Source: Hydrangea macrophylla (Eukaryota > Streptophyta > Magnoliopsida > Cornales > Hydrangeaceae). Taken from it: a stretch of DNA of 64,000 nt. The stretch covers positions 47,677,162-47,741,161 of the forward strand of contig CM066995.1 in assembly GCA_033977485.1 (NCBI GenBank). The letters are read 5' to 3'. The notes below the pieces were generated by a model. The model did not search any database, had not been told where the DNA came from, and was given only the letters and a program-made list of their open reading frames with translations. The position numbers and the translations under genes were made by a program. Below are positions 1 to 11,849 of the stretch, one piece after another (the first letter of the stretch is position 1; every line of letters starts with the position of its first letter).

Positions 1-396
1 TAATTTTGTATCAATGTTTTAACATCTTTGTGTGCATGAGATTTAATTGATGTAGATCAAGATTACAAGGAGCTCAACAAGGATCAAGCTTAAAGATTTG
101 AAGATATTTAATCCTTGGTTGAAGTCTAGGACCTTCATTGTAAGGCATCTTGATCTCACACTCATAGGGGCTCAAACAAACTCTAAACGTTATAGTTTTG
201 GAAATAAATTTTAAGTGGGTCATCTTTAAAGCAATGCCCCAACCAATTGGGAAATAATTAAATGTTGAATCTTATATGGTTGGAAAGGTATTTGAATCTA
301 GTTTTCAAAATATCAAACGGATCGCAAATCCGATTTTTGTAGAGGGAGTTATGACCGTTTTAGTGGAGATGTGTCTGGTTGTCAAACAGGGAGGGG

Positions 397-518
397 CAGT
401 CGACTGAGGGCCCGATGCAGTCGACTGAAGTGAGCAGAATGCAAACACAACCCTCTGTAAACACATCTCAGTCGACTGCTTCAAGGTCCAGTCGAATGCT
501 TCAAGTCCCAGTCGACTG
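397..518. repeat. CAGTCGACTG palindrome cluster, G 5' LTR
   Basis: Exact copies of the 10-bp palindrome CAGTCGACTG start at 397, 418, 469 and 509, with a one-base variant at 489. The matching 3' LTR cluster (12386-12508) has two exact copies, at 12458 and 12499. Its others are CAGTCGATTG, CAGTCAACTG and CAATCGACTG, all C-to-T type changes. Confidence 0.9.
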
Positions 519-605
519 AAGCGACCTGGAAGGCAATAACGGCTAGTTTTTAGAGGGGTTTTTAATTACCAAACTTGCCACCAATGGCTATAATCTTCCA
601 AGGCC

Positions 606-613
606 TATAAATA
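606..613 (+). promoter_or_regulatory. TATA box of G 5' LTR
   Basis: TATAAATA, repeated at 12595-12602 in the 3' LTR. It is placed downstream of the palindrome cluster, as expected for a U3 promoter. The assignment is by motif only. Confidence 0.55.
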
Positions 614-1202
614 CATGTTTTCCCAAGCTATTTGGGGTTAAGATTTTGATTGGAAAACATAGTATTGAATCACACAACTTGTTGATTTTTAATCAATCAC
701 ATTTGAACCCTAGTTGTGTGAGTTTATCAAGTTGCTCAAATCTTTCATTTGTATTTCTTGAGAGAGCAAAATTGTAATGAGCTTTAATTGTATTATCCAC
801 TCTAGAGAGAGAGAGTTATCACTTTGTATTCAATTCAATTTGTAAAGGTTGAGGGTTAGTAACCCTTGTGGGCAAAGAAGAGGTGTTCTTCTTTGGGAGA
901 GATTGAAGGCTCTTGTAACGGTTTGGTGCACACCCGTAAGTGCTCCGGGAACGGTTTGGTCTACACCCGTGAAGTAGATCGGATTAAAGGAATCCTCAAG
1001 AGGTGTTGTTGAGGGGTGGACGTAGGCCGCGGGGTGCGATTGCCGAACCACTTGAAAAATTGGTTTGCAAGTATCTCTTCCCTTATCTCTTTAGATAATT
1101 GTTTGTGATTGTGTTTAATTTGCTATTAAGTTTTTAAAAGGTTAATTTCCGCTAAAACCTTATTCACCCCCCCTCTAAGGTTTCCACATTTGGGCCAACA
1201 AT

Positions 1203-1220
1203 TGGTATCATAGCTTCGGC
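1203..1220 (+). other. Primer-binding site of G (tRNA-iMet type)
   Basis: TGGTATCATAGC starts 2 bp after the LTR end. It matches the plant iMet primer site TGGTATCAGAGC with one change. Minus-strand DNA synthesis of the element would start here. Confidence 0.85.
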
Positions 1221-1263
1221 TCTTCTATTTTCAAAAGATTTTGAAAAATTTGAGTTAAGATCC

Positions 1264-2420
1264 ATGGAAACTACATTCTTTGAAAATGGATATTGTATTT
1301 GTACTCCTCCATCATTGAGTGATCATAAGTATGATCATTGGAAGAGGAGAATAGAAATTTATTTTCTTTCACTTAACTACAATCTTTGGAGTATTGTCAA
1401 AAATGGTTTTTCTCATAAACCAAAGGTTGAATGGAATGAAAGTGATCAAAATAACTTTCTATTGAATCTTAGAGCTATGAAAATTCTATATGAAGCTTTA
1501 GATAATACCACATATAATAGAATTCGTTCATGCTCTAATGCTAATGAAATTTGGTTATGTTTAGAAAATATTTATAATGCTACTAACCAAATCCTTGAGT
1601 TGCAAATAGGAGTTGATGATGTTGTAGGAAATGTTGAAAACCTAACCCATCAACAAGAAGTGCAAAAAGAGGATTTTGTACAAGAGAAAGAAGAAAGTTA
1701 TATATGCCTATTTGCAAATGAAAAAGAAGAGGAGAATGAGAAAATGACAAAAGGGGGAACTTGGAGCGATTCGGATAATGATGCTTCCGAGGACGAGTCA
1801 AGCGACCAAGAAGCCGCCCATGAAAATAAGGTAAAAGAGGAAAACTCCAACTCATCCGCTAATTATGATGAACTTCAATGTGCATTTGAAGAATTACATG
1901 AGGAGTTGGAAAATTTGGGAATCAAATATATAACTCTTAAAAAGAATTTTTCCAAACTTTCAAATGAGTTAAATATTTTGAAATCCCAAAATGAATCTTT
2001 GAAGATTGAAAATGAAAAACATGTTTTAAGAGCACAATCTTCAAATGAGATTGAACAAGAAAATTTGGAGTTGAAAAAGCAATTAGATGAGTTAAAATCT
2101 CAAAATGAAATTTTGAGAAAAGAAAAGCTTGTTTCAACCAATCAACCTTCAAGTGAACTTATTGAAAAGGAAAATGTTGAATTAAGAAAGGAGGTGGATG
2201 ATTTGACAAAAACTTTGGCCAAGTTTACCCAAGGTGAACAAAATTTGAATATGCTTTTGGGAAAACAAAAATGTATTTTTGATAAGGCCGGTTTGGGATT
2301 TAATCCCACATATAAGGAAAAGAAGTACAAAAGCTTCTTTGTAAAGTCCACATCCTCTACTTCAAATTCTCAAATTCGTCACAAGAAATTCTTTATTAAG
2401 GAATCAATCTCAAATGAGAC
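1264..2420 (+). pseudogene. gag: Copia Gag of element G, split by element E and internally deleted
   Basis: The reading frame starts at ATG 1264. Residues ~1-105 resemble the DUF4219/UBN2 type Copia Gag N-terminus (LSDHKYDHWKRRIEIYF, later IRSCSNANEIWLCLENIYNA). The frame then jumps to an acidic stretch and a long coiled coil (~residues 190-340, heptad-rich, Lys/Glu/Leu) that in this family follows UBN2. Most of the UBN2 domain is therefore missing. The frame is cut at residue ~385 by element E. It resumes after the second TSD at 10880 with a zinc-knuckle start (CHYCMKKGH), and the position of the last cysteine is a stop codon. The protein could have formed particles in the past; now it is dead. 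Confidence 0.88.
2416..2420. repeat. TSD of element E, left copy (GAGAC)
   Basis: GAGAC here and at 10875-10879 flanks element E exactly. Removing E plus one copy restores the reading register of the Copia gag. Confidence 0.95.
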
Positions 2421-3772
2421 TGATGTTGTCAATATCAAGATATAAAAGTATTCGTTACTTTTCTAAGGATTTGTAGTGTGGAAGTAAAGGTCGAACCCAC
2501 AGAGATTGAATTACTAAAGCACTTTAATTTTAAAACCTAAATTTAGTTAATTAAGGAAAACGGATTTTGATTTTGATTTTATTAAACTAAGAACAAGAAA
2601 AATAAATCTAAATTATGGAAGCAATTAAAAATTGTTTTTATAAATGTATTTAGGGAACCTAGGATTGCAAATCCACCACTAGCTTCATAATAAGGGTATT
2701 TACGAATGACTTTAGCTTATTAAGTTGGATGATAATGGGAAATTGTAGCTACAAGCCCAATTCCTCCGTCAAGAAAATAACTATGGTTCAAGCACCAACA
2801 TAATCCATCTTCGGTTAGCACGAATTATCCCACACTAAACTAGGGTTGTGGTATAATCCATCTAATCTAGGCATGGATTATTCGGATACTTGATAGCACA
2901 ATTCAATTTAACCACCATTACATGTAAATAATCTAAACAAGCACAGCAAGCATAGATTATTGAGCACATCACAGTCAAAATAGATCTAAGACAAGAGTAA
3001 ACTTTGAAAGTAATGATTTTAATCAATAGAAGCACGATTTATTTATAAAAATCCTCGGAACATGTAACTGTCATCCATACATAATAAAACTAAAATAAAA
3101 ATATAAATAAAACCCTATTACTTAGCTAGGGTTTCATTGAAACCCTAGATGTAGAGTCTAGTTGGCCATAGAATTGATGAACGACAAGAGGTTGATGGAG
3201 GAGGCCATGGGAATCCTTGGTCTTCTTCTTCTTCTCCTTGCTTTTCTCTCTTCAATGGCTGAAAGTATGGTTATATATTGTGTGTATGATATTTGTCAAC
3301 CCCTAAATTGAAGTAAAATAGGGTATATATAGATTTACAACAAGTTTTTGGAAGCTTTCCTAACCCGAAACGCACTAAAACTGCTTTATTTAGCTTTCCA
3401 GACGTAATTAGGCAGTGTCGTTCGCGTAGGAATCATCAGTATAGCAGAATACGCAACTTCAATTTTTGTACGGATCGCGCGAGCGCGTAGTTGGGAAGGT
3501 CGCGCGCGCGGACCGCGCGAGCAAATTCTGGGATCTCGCGCGAGCGGGTCACGCGAGCGATTTCTTGGTTTTCGCGCGAACGGGTCACGCGCGCGATGTG
3601 GTTTTTCTTGCTTCTTTCTTCATGCTTTTTCACCCTGTTTAACCAGATCTCCTTGTTTTCTTCCAAAACCTGACAGAAAATAGAAAATAAAGTAAAACTA
3701 CACAAAACAGGATAAAAATAGCTAACAAATGTGAATTCAGGCGTATAATTAGGATTTGTTCTCTCCCGATCA
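2421..3772 (-). repeat. 3' LTR of element E
   Basis: 1352 bp, nearly identical to 9533-10874. On the minus strand it runs TGATCGGGAG ... CAACATCA. The minus-strand TATA box is TATATATA at 3324-3331. The GC-rich CGCGCGAGCG word cluster at 3472-3597 lies ~140 bp upstream of it in transcription direction. Small differences from the other LTR concentrate inside this word cluster. Confidence 0.95.
3472..3597. repeat. CGCGCGAGCG-type word cluster, E 3' LTR
   Basis: Repeated GCGCGAGCG, TCGCGCGCGCG and CACGCGAGCG words stand in otherwise AT-rich DNA. Corresponding clusters are at 10584-10699 (5' LTR) and 5947-6160 (internal 3' region). The two LTR clusters differ by small insertions and deletions. 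Confidence 0.9.
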
Positions 3773-6367
3773 CACCCCAAACCTACATTTTGCTAGTCCT
3801 CGAGCAAAACTAAAATAAAAACTAAACTACTTATAAAATACTACTCCATTTTTGCATGGATCACGATTGCATTTAGCTTATGCAACAAGCCTTTTAAACC
3901 TCTAGGTGTCCCTAGTCGGACGAGTGAAGTCTCGTGAGGGTTCTCATCAACAAGTCACCCACAACCATCTTTACTAGCTTGTAAATTTAAAAAGAAATTT
4001 TCAAACAAAAAAAACAAAACAATCAATACTCCTCATCATAGAACAAATATTTGAAATAGAATAACGAACAAGAAGAAACAGAATCAAACGTCTACCTACA
4101 TCATGAAAAACAATCCCAAGCACATGCATCGTATAAATCAATAGAGTTTCTCATAAAATTGCACGTGTGTGATGTGGTAGTCAAATGAACACGCGCATGT
4201 CATGAACATGGAATATACTTCGGATAACCAATTAACTATGTCTCGACTACGAATCTCACAATGTTAATTATGCTCTAAAATGAAACACTCAGAAACAGGT
4301 GTAATTTTTCTAAAATATGTGAGTAAGGGAAATATATTTTCAAAATGAGAAATGCTCACATATGACTTGTAAAAGACGCATGACACGACATAATAGTAGT
4401 CTCATGATAGGATGCCAACAATCAAGAAAAATTAATCATTACCATGTTTTAATCCCCCTCCCATCGTTTTTATATCCGAACCATGTTTTCTAGGATCAAA
4501 TAGGACTTTTCAAAGGTTGTAACGTGGCTCGGGCAATGAAAAAGGATAGAAAGGATTTGTTAGGTAGTTTTAGAATGGCATTGTAAGGCATGTTCGATTT
4601 CTTTCATTCATCTCTCCTCCACCAACTTCATCTTTTCATTCCCTTCTTTTCATATATCTTCTTTCTTTCTTTCTTTTTTTTTTTTTATCAATCTTATATT
4701 TTTTTCCTTTCCTTCTTGTTCTTTTTCTCCTCGTTGCTTTTGAAATAAATATTCATTGAATACCAAGGCAACCCACCCCAATAGCATTTTGTCTTCCTCT
4801 TTCCAATCACACATTGCCTTAACACCACTAAAAGGTGACAAATCTCTCAGTGGTGAACTCCAAGTTTGTCAAGTCGGAGCAAAAACAAGGATAATGGTAA
4901 TTAAAGAAAGAAATGACATTTTAACGGCTCAAAGGGCGAACTAAGGAAATTTTTATCATTTTTCTGGATAGTGGAAAACAAAGAGGGCCTAAAATCATGT
5001 CCTATGGTTATATGGTTCTTTAATGTTTACGACGGAAGATTATTTAGCATGGTAACAAATATTAACTTGACTATCAACCAAAACAAGAATAATGAGACTA
5101 AACAACAAGTAGATGCGCTATTCTAAATGAAATTCAACAAACACAAAATGTATTCATAACCCTCTAAAAAGAAAAGATAGGCTCAAAAGCTCACCGGGCT
5201 TAGTCTCCATCATGTGTTATCTAGAAATCCGAATCATATTATAATTCACATCAAACATGTATTCAAGCGACTACGTGCAGTGCATAAGTTTATGTGCAAA
5301 ACTATGATATAAAACTACGATTCAAACAATACATGACTTAAAACGTTACATCATGACATTAGCAAATGTTTAATCACATCTTCTCTTGTTTATCATTCTA
5401 TAACAATCATAGTTACAAAACAAGAAGTATCGACTCAAGATTGCAAAAATGTCGGTAACATCGTTTATTTTTTCAAAAAAAATAGTGCATAATAATAATG
5501 TGCATGTGTGTGCATACCCCCCAAACCTAAACCTTTCATTGTCCCCAATGAAACAATAAAATGAAATAACAAAGAGTAGGTAAGAAAGGAACGATAGTAC
5601 CTCGATCTCGGCACTCGCAAACAGGTGAACACAAAGGAATATGTTAATAAAATTCAATGTTACCTGTTACTTCTTGATAAAAGAAAACAAACACACAAAG
5701 TAATAACAGCAGCTAAAAGAATTATAACTAAACTAAACTAAATGAAATAAACTATAAGACCGAACAAAATGATGAAAATAAAAAGATAATAACTATAAAA
5801 GGAAAGAAAAGATAACCAGAATTATGAAAATAACAAATGACTCGATCTAAAAGGACCTAAGAAATAAAAACAGAAAAGGTCAAAACTATGTAACAGGTGT
5901 GGGGGAAGAACACAAAAATCAAAAGAAAATTTCAGAAAAAAGGGAAATCGCGCGAGCGGTCCGCGCGAGCGACCGTCGCGCGCTTGAATTCCATTTTTTT
6001 TAATATCGCACCAGCGAGATACCTCGCGCCCGCGATATCTGGCGCGAGGAGAAGCTGAGGCCTCATATAAAGAAAAACAAAGAAAAACGCCTAAGGGGCT
6101 AACTCGCGCCAGCGGACCGCGCGAGCGACACCTCGCGCGCGCGATCCGCGCGGGCGAGATACCGATTTCTCATTTTTTTCTTTCTTGCAATGTAAATAAA
6201 ATTAAAATAAATAAAAACCAACCCCCAAACCTATCCTGAAAACTCAAAAACTGACCAAAACGACCCAAAAACATGCAAAAACAAAGAAATGAACGAATTA
6301 AAGCTTGGGTTGCCACCCAAGAAGCGCTAATTATTACGTCTTCAGCTAGACTATTCTAGCTCAAGAT
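3773..6367 (-). other. Non-coding 3' region of element E, with PPT, conserved block, internal PPT and word cluster
   Basis: No credible ORF. In minus-strand order from the gag-protease stop: a CGCGCGAGCG-type word cluster (5947-6160); an internal polypurine tract after GGGGACAATG (5517-5550); a GGAGACTAA...GTGAGCTTTTG box (about 5182-5210) also seen in B; a ~110-nt block (3856-3964) also conserved in B and D; and the GAGGACTAGCAA box with terminal PPT AGGTTTGGGGTG (3773-3803) against the 3' LTR. Polypyrimidine runs occur near 4660-4735. Confidence 0.75.
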
Positions 6368-7777
6368 TTATGGAGGCCGTAAATCGGACTGTGTACCCCT
6401 TAGGATATCAGGAAGAGCCCGGTGGTAAGCAGAAACCATATTGCTATGTAACAATTCATTCAACGGTTCATCCTTTTCGGTTTCAAATCGATTCTTCACC
6501 TTTCGAGTAAATTCGTCATTAGGATCTAAATTATTCAAATTCGTCCGCTTATTTTCCAATATATTATTGTCATTACTCAAGGGTATTATGTAATTGGACT
6601 CAATAATTTGTCCTACCTCACTCTCCGCCTCACATAGGTAATCGTCATCTTTGGGAGGTTGATCAATAGCGTTAAAAACGTTCAATTTTAAGTTCATGTT
6701 CCCAAATGACACCTTCATTACCCCCGTCCGACAGTTAACACGAGCGTTAGCGGTTGCTAAGAATGGACGACCTAGAATGACAGGAGTGTGCTTCCTAACA
6801 TCTAGTACGGGTTCAGTATCAAGGACTATAAAATCGACAGGATAATAGCATTTGTCAACTTTAACTAAGACGTCCTCGACGATTCCTCTAGGGATTTTAA
6901 CAGAACGATCCGCTAATTGAATAGTAGCGGCCGTAGCTTTAAGTTCACCTAAACCTAGTTGTTTATAAACGTGATAAGGTAAGAGATTAACACTAGCTCC
7001 TAAGTCAAGGAGAGCCCTATGGATGATAGTGTCACCTATGACACATGAAATTGTAGGCGTACCTGGATCTTTATACTTCGGAGTAGCATGTTGGAAAATA
7101 GAACTTACTTTTTTCATGAGAAAGACCTTTTTCGGAGTATGACTACGTAATTTACGTTTTTGAGTGCAAAGGTCTTTAAGACATTTAGCGTAAGCGGGAA
7201 TTTGTTTTATAGCGTCGAGGAATGAAATATTAATTTTAACTTGTTTAAACACCTCGAGTATATCTTCTGCTTTTGACCCTTTCTTAGACAAATGTGACGG
7301 TCCCTCAACATTAGGTGGAAAAGGTAGTTTTGGAATAATATTAGTTGGGATCGGTTCTTTTTCTTTTCTACTTTGATTCACGTCCTCACCCTTCTCTTTA
7401 TTCAAGTTAACGTTTGCATCCCTCATAACCTCCCTCTGAATCTCAACAACTTCTTCCTCTCGAGTAGTCATCCTAGTTGACACAGCGTTCACTTGCTCAC
7501 TCGTACCACCCACCTCGTATTGTCCCTTAGGGTTCGGAATAGGTTGACTTGGCAACTTACTCTCGGTTAAACGATTTAGTGTGTTAACTATTTGTCCCAC
7601 TTGGGACTCTAGTTTTACAATGGACTGGGTGTGGGAATGTACTAACTGGATCACCGGACCAAAGCTTTCAAGTGAGGCCAACACCTTCTCCTCAAATGCA
7701 TTATTACGTGGAGGTGGAGGAGGAGGTTGTTGGTATTGACATTGTTGAGGTCTATAAGCGTTAGGGAAATTACTCAT

Positions 7778-7819
<42 letters not shown>

Positions 7820-9040
7820 TTTCCATGAAAAATTAGGATGGTTTCTCCATGGCCCGTCCGGATTATTAGTAGTCGAATTATAATTATTTCGTAGGTATTG
7901 TTGAATAGAATTAATGTGTTGCTCCACGAATTTCGGAAATTGACTCGCCGATGGACATGCTAGGATAGAATGTGACGGATCAGAACATAATGTACAAATT
8001 TCATGAGCGGGTGGGGCTGTCGTTTGGTTTATTGTTAAAAGTCGGTCAAGTTTTTTAGATAGTTCTTTTATTTCAATTGAATGACTTGACTCAAACTTTA
8101 CCTCTCTCTTAGGTTGTGAATGATATCCCTCGGAACGTACTGACACAGCCTGATGCATTGAATTCTCGCTTAATGTTTCAAAGATTTTCCAGGCCTCGTC
8201 GGCACTTTTGTGTAGGAAGGTACCCCGCACAAACAGCGTCGACGGTATTACGGACTGAGGGAATAAGTCCCTCATAAAAGACTTGTACCAACTGCCACTT
8301 AGGAACCTGATGATGTGGACACGAGCGTAATAATTCTTTAAATTTTTCCCATGTGTCATAAAGTGTTTCCCCATCTTGCATCACAAAATTTGTTATAGAT
8401 TTCCTTATCTGATTCGTACGCATAATAGGGAATAACTTTTGTAAAAATGCGGTGTGTAAGGTTTCCCATGTTCTAATTGTGTTTGGCTCCAAAGATTGGA
8501 GCCAATATTTAGCTTTATCTTTTAAAGAGAATGGAAAGAGCCGCAATTTTAATTCATCATCAGTGAGATGTTGAATTTTCAAAGTAGAGCATATATCCTG
8601 AAAATCTCCTAAGTGTTGATATGAATCTTCATTTAGACGGCCATGGAAAGAAGGAAGTAGCGAGATGGTAGATGACTTTATCTCAAAGGAGATGCCGTCG
8701 CCTCCGGTAAGTCGATACAAGTTTGTGGCGTGTAAGTCGTAGGAATAAAGTAATCTTTAAGTGGAGGAGGTGGCGGTATATTAAGATTATTCATATTATT
8801 TCCGTTGTTTCCAATGTCGGCCATTGGAATAGGTTCGATTTTACAAGGTCGAGTTCTCCTTAACCGTTTAAGGGTACTTTGAATTTCGGCCTCAAACAAC
8901 GACGACGGAATCGGCGTTGATGCGTCGTCTTGCAACCTAGCTCTAGAAGCTTGGGGTGCGGACTTACTAACTCTTAAAATACATTCAAATTCAAGATCGA
9001 TAGAATGTAATTCAGGTTTATTTGAACGCGTACCAAACAT
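6368..9040 (-). pseudogene. gag: Gag-protease of element E, in three frames
   Basis: Three overlapping minus-strand frames (9040-8678, 8720-8178, 8374-6368) make one gag-protease with two frameshifts. The middle part has the retrotransposon Gag fold signature (LFPFSLKDKAKYWLQSL, then LRSCPHHQVPKWQLVQVF). Next come a partial zinc-knuckle-like Cys/His stretch (CTLCSDPSHSILAC), a run of 13 Asn from an ATT microsatellite (about 7783-7820), a Pro run and an acidic linker. The aspartic protease has active site LLDLGASVNLLP followed by ILGRPFLATA. The frame stops at 6368 soon after protease, with no RT. An Athila-type origin is inferred from the protease sequence and its close match to element D. 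Confidence 0.88.
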
Positions 9041-9532
9041 AAACTTAAAAAGAAAAATAAACTAAAAACTGACTCAAATAAAAAAAAAACAAATAGCAAT
9101 CACGCAACTAAGATAACAAGCACTCAACTACTGTGATGCATGCAAATTATCCTGTAATGCAGTGACCGCGTCAAGCCCAGCGCCCCGGGTTTCCTAGCTA
9201 ATGCAGTGCAATTAACCCTAAACTAATGCAAATAGTGCGTCACAGCGCCCTGAGTTACAGTGGTTTAAAGCGAATTTCACAAGAAGCGATTTACTTGAAT
9301 TCTTTTATTTTATTTTTTCGCGTAAGCTTCTTTGATGTGATTAGCTAATCCACTCGAAAACGTTAGAATTTTGACGACTCGAGAAACTACAAAATAAAAA
9401 GAAAAGTTAGTGACTCAAAATAAAACGAAAAATAATAAAAAGAAAACCTAATCTAATATTTACGAATTAACTAAACTAGAATTCTAAAACTAAAGCTAGT
9501 AATTTGCAATCCCCGGCAACGACGCCAAAAAT
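9041..9532 (-). other. 5' leader and primer-binding site of element E
   Basis: The primer site (TCCCCGGCAACGACGCCA on the plus strand, 9510-9527) lies 5 bp inside the 5' LTR. The rest, to the gag ATG at 9040, is untranslated. It holds two copies of a GCGCCC(C/T)G(G/A)GTT word (about 9180 and 9246) with AATGCAGTG and AATGCAAATAG near them, a possible paired element. I see no ORF. Confidence 0.8.
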
Positions 9533-10874
9533 TGATGTTGTCAATATCAAGATATAAAAGTATTCTTTACTTTTCTAAGGATTTGTAGTGTGGAAGTAAA
9601 GGTCGAACCCACAGAGATTGAATTACTAAAGCACTTTAATTTTAAAACCTAAATTTAGTTAATTAAGGAAAACGGATTTTGATTTTGATTTTATTAAACT
9701 AAGAACAAGAAAAATAAATCTAAATTATAGAAGCAATTAAAAATTGTTTTTATAAATGTATTTAGGGAACCTAGGATTGCAAATCCACCACTAACTTCAT
9801 AATAAGGGTATTTACGAATGACTTTAGCTTATTAAGTTGGATGATAATGGGAAATTGTAGCTACAAGCCCAATTCCTCCATCAAGAAAATAACTATGGTT
9901 CAAGCACCAACATAATCCATCTTCGGTTAGCACGAATTATCCCACACTAAACTAGGGTTGTGGTATAATCCATCTAATCTAGGCATGGACTATTCGGATA
10001 CTTGATAGCACAATTCAATTTAAGCACCATTACATGTAAATAATCTAAACAAGCACAACAAGCATAGATCATTGAGCACATCACAGTCAAAATAGATCTA
10101 AGACAAGAGTAAACTTTGAAAGTAATGATTTTAATCAATAGAAGCACGATTTATTTATAAAAATCCTCGGAACATGTAACTGTCATCCATACATAATAAA
10201 ACTAAAATAAAAACATAAATAAAACCCTATTACTTGGCTAGGATTTCATTGAAACCCTAGATGTAGAGTCTAGTTGGCCATAGAATTGATGAACGGCAAG
10301 AGGTTGATGGAGGAGGCCATGGGAATCCTTGGTCTTCTTCTTCTTCTCCTTGTTTTGCTCTCTTCAATGGCTGAAAGTATGGTTATATATTGTGTGTATG
10401 ATATTTTCCAACCCCTAAATTGAAGTAAAATAGGGTATATATAGATTTACAACAAGTTTTTGGAAGCTTTCCTAACCCGAAACGCACTAAAACTGCATTA
10501 TTTAGCTTTCCAGACGTAATTAGGCAGTGTTGTTCGCGTAGGAATCATCAGTATAGCAGAATACGCAACTTCGATTTTTGTACGGATCGCGCGAGCGGCC
10601 CGCGCGAGCGCGTAGTTGGGAAGGTCGCGCGCGAGCGAATTCTGGGATCTCGCGCAAACGATTTCTTGGTTTTCACGCGAGCGGGTCGCGCGCGCGATGT
10701 GGTTTTTCTTGCTTCTTTCTTCCTGCTTTTTCACCCTGTTTAACCAGATCTCCTTGTTTTCTTCCAAAACCTGACAGAAAATAGAAAATAAAGTAAAACT
10801 ACACAAAAATAGGATAAAAATAGCTAACAAATGTGAATTAAGGCGTATAATTAGGATTTGTTCTCTCCCGATCA
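9533..10874 (-). repeat. 5' LTR of element E
   Basis: 1342 bp; partner of 2421-3772. Minus-strand TATA box TATATATA at 10436-10443, with the CGCGCGAGCG-type cluster upstream at 10584-10699. Near its transcriptional 3' end it carries a TGTGGGTTCGACCT box that is also present (TGTGGGATCGACCT) in the B and D LTRs. The TSD copy GAGAC follows at 10875-10879. Confidence 0.95.
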
Positions 10875-10879
10875 GAGAC

Positions 10880-11849
10880 CCTTCCCCATGTAACTTGTCA
10901 TTATTGCATGAAAAAGGGGCATGCTAATTATAAATAAACAGTTTATTTCAAAAGAAAGTTAACATGGTTTGGGTTGTGAAGGGATCCTCTCCTACCTACT
11001 CGGCAAATATTGCATCCAAGAGGCTCTTGGACAATGGTTAAATCTCTCATCTTAAGCCTAGTAGGAGTAGGCTAAATTAACTTGTTTTGATATTTTTCTT
11101 GATTTTTTTTATGCATAATCTTGTTTCATCCACTTGTGATTTGGATATGTCTATACATAAATCATCATGCTCTTGATATTGCTTATTTGAAAATGATGAT
11201 ATGCTTTTGTTTGATTAGACAAAGTTTTAAGAATGGTTAGACCAAATGATGTTTTGTGAATCATTCAAATTTTTGCTGCTGAATGGTCATTTTTATGGAC
11301 TGCTGAACAAAGCAGTCGACTGGTACCTGGTATAGTTGACTGATTCAAGTGTAAGGCTTTGAATTTTTTGATTTTGCATTATTAAGTCGACTGAGGAGTC
11401 GACTGATGGAATGCACAGTCGACTGATCCGACTGAATGTTTGTTTATCTTATATTTTGAGTTCTCCGACTTTATTATTGGTATCTTTTGGGAGAATATAC
11501 TCTCTATTCATATCATTTGGTATCTTTTATCATTGCACATGCTTAGGGGGAGCACTTTCATGTATTCATTTTCTCACATGTGGTTATATTTGTTTATTTT
11601 TTGTATCATTTTGGCCTTTTGATTTGTATGCCTATTGTGAGGGGGAGCTTTGTGTTTTATCCCCAAATCTTTTTGATAATGTCAAAGGGGGAGAAATATG
11701 AGAAGTATTGGGGAGAAGTATTTGGGTAGTGTTCATTTATGTTCGTTAACTTATGATATCCATTATGAATGATAATATGAAAATGACCAAATGTGCTTAT
11801 ATTGGCATATCCTTCATTGGTTGTTTGCCATCATCAAAAAGGGGGAGAT
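10880..11849 (+). other. Gag tail and 3' region of element G, with PPT
   Basis: The interrupted gag resumes at 10880 for a zinc-knuckle remnant and then stops. The next 900 bp have no pol homology: it is AT-rich spacer containing another CAGTCGACTG cluster (11313-11425) and several GGGGGAG runs. The polypurine tract AAAAAGGGGGAGA (about 11836-11848) abuts the 3' LTR. The pol genes were absent before E inserted, because E sits in gag and does not account for their loss. Confidence 0.8.

Larger units (their letters stand above)
1..1200 (+). repeat. 5' LTR of element G (partial)
   Basis: Bases 1-1200 align without net gap to 11988-13187 of the 3' LTR, so about 138 bp are missing to the left. 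It ends GGGCCAACA directly before the primer-binding site. A cluster of CAGTCGACTG palindromes (397-518) lies about 90 bp upstream of a TATA box. Confidence 0.95.
2421..10874 (-). mobile_element. Element E: Athila-like gag-protease LTR retrotransposon lacking polymerase
   Basis: 8454 bp, inserted in reverse orientation in the gag of G with TSD GAGAC. LTRs are 2421-3772 (3' LTR) and 9533-10874 (5' LTR), with ends TGAT...ATCA. The primer site at 9510-9527 reads TGGCGTCGTTGCCGGGGA on the minus strand, a one-base variant of the tRNA-Asp-type site used by Athila/Tat relatives. The coding part is gag plus protease only (9040 down to 6368). Where RT, RNase H and integrase should follow, 2.6 kb of non-coding sequence runs to the 3' LTR. 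It must have been mobilised in trans, or lost pol after insertion. Confidence 0.92.

Noticed and set aside
397..518. CRISPR-like array of palindromic repeats
   Set aside because: Spacing irregular, repeats 10 bp, plant retroelement context, no cas genes.
3436..3780. ORFs rich in RAR/RSRE in the E LTRs (also 10498-10830)
   Set aside because: Translation of the CGCGCGAGCG clusters; no start context or homology.
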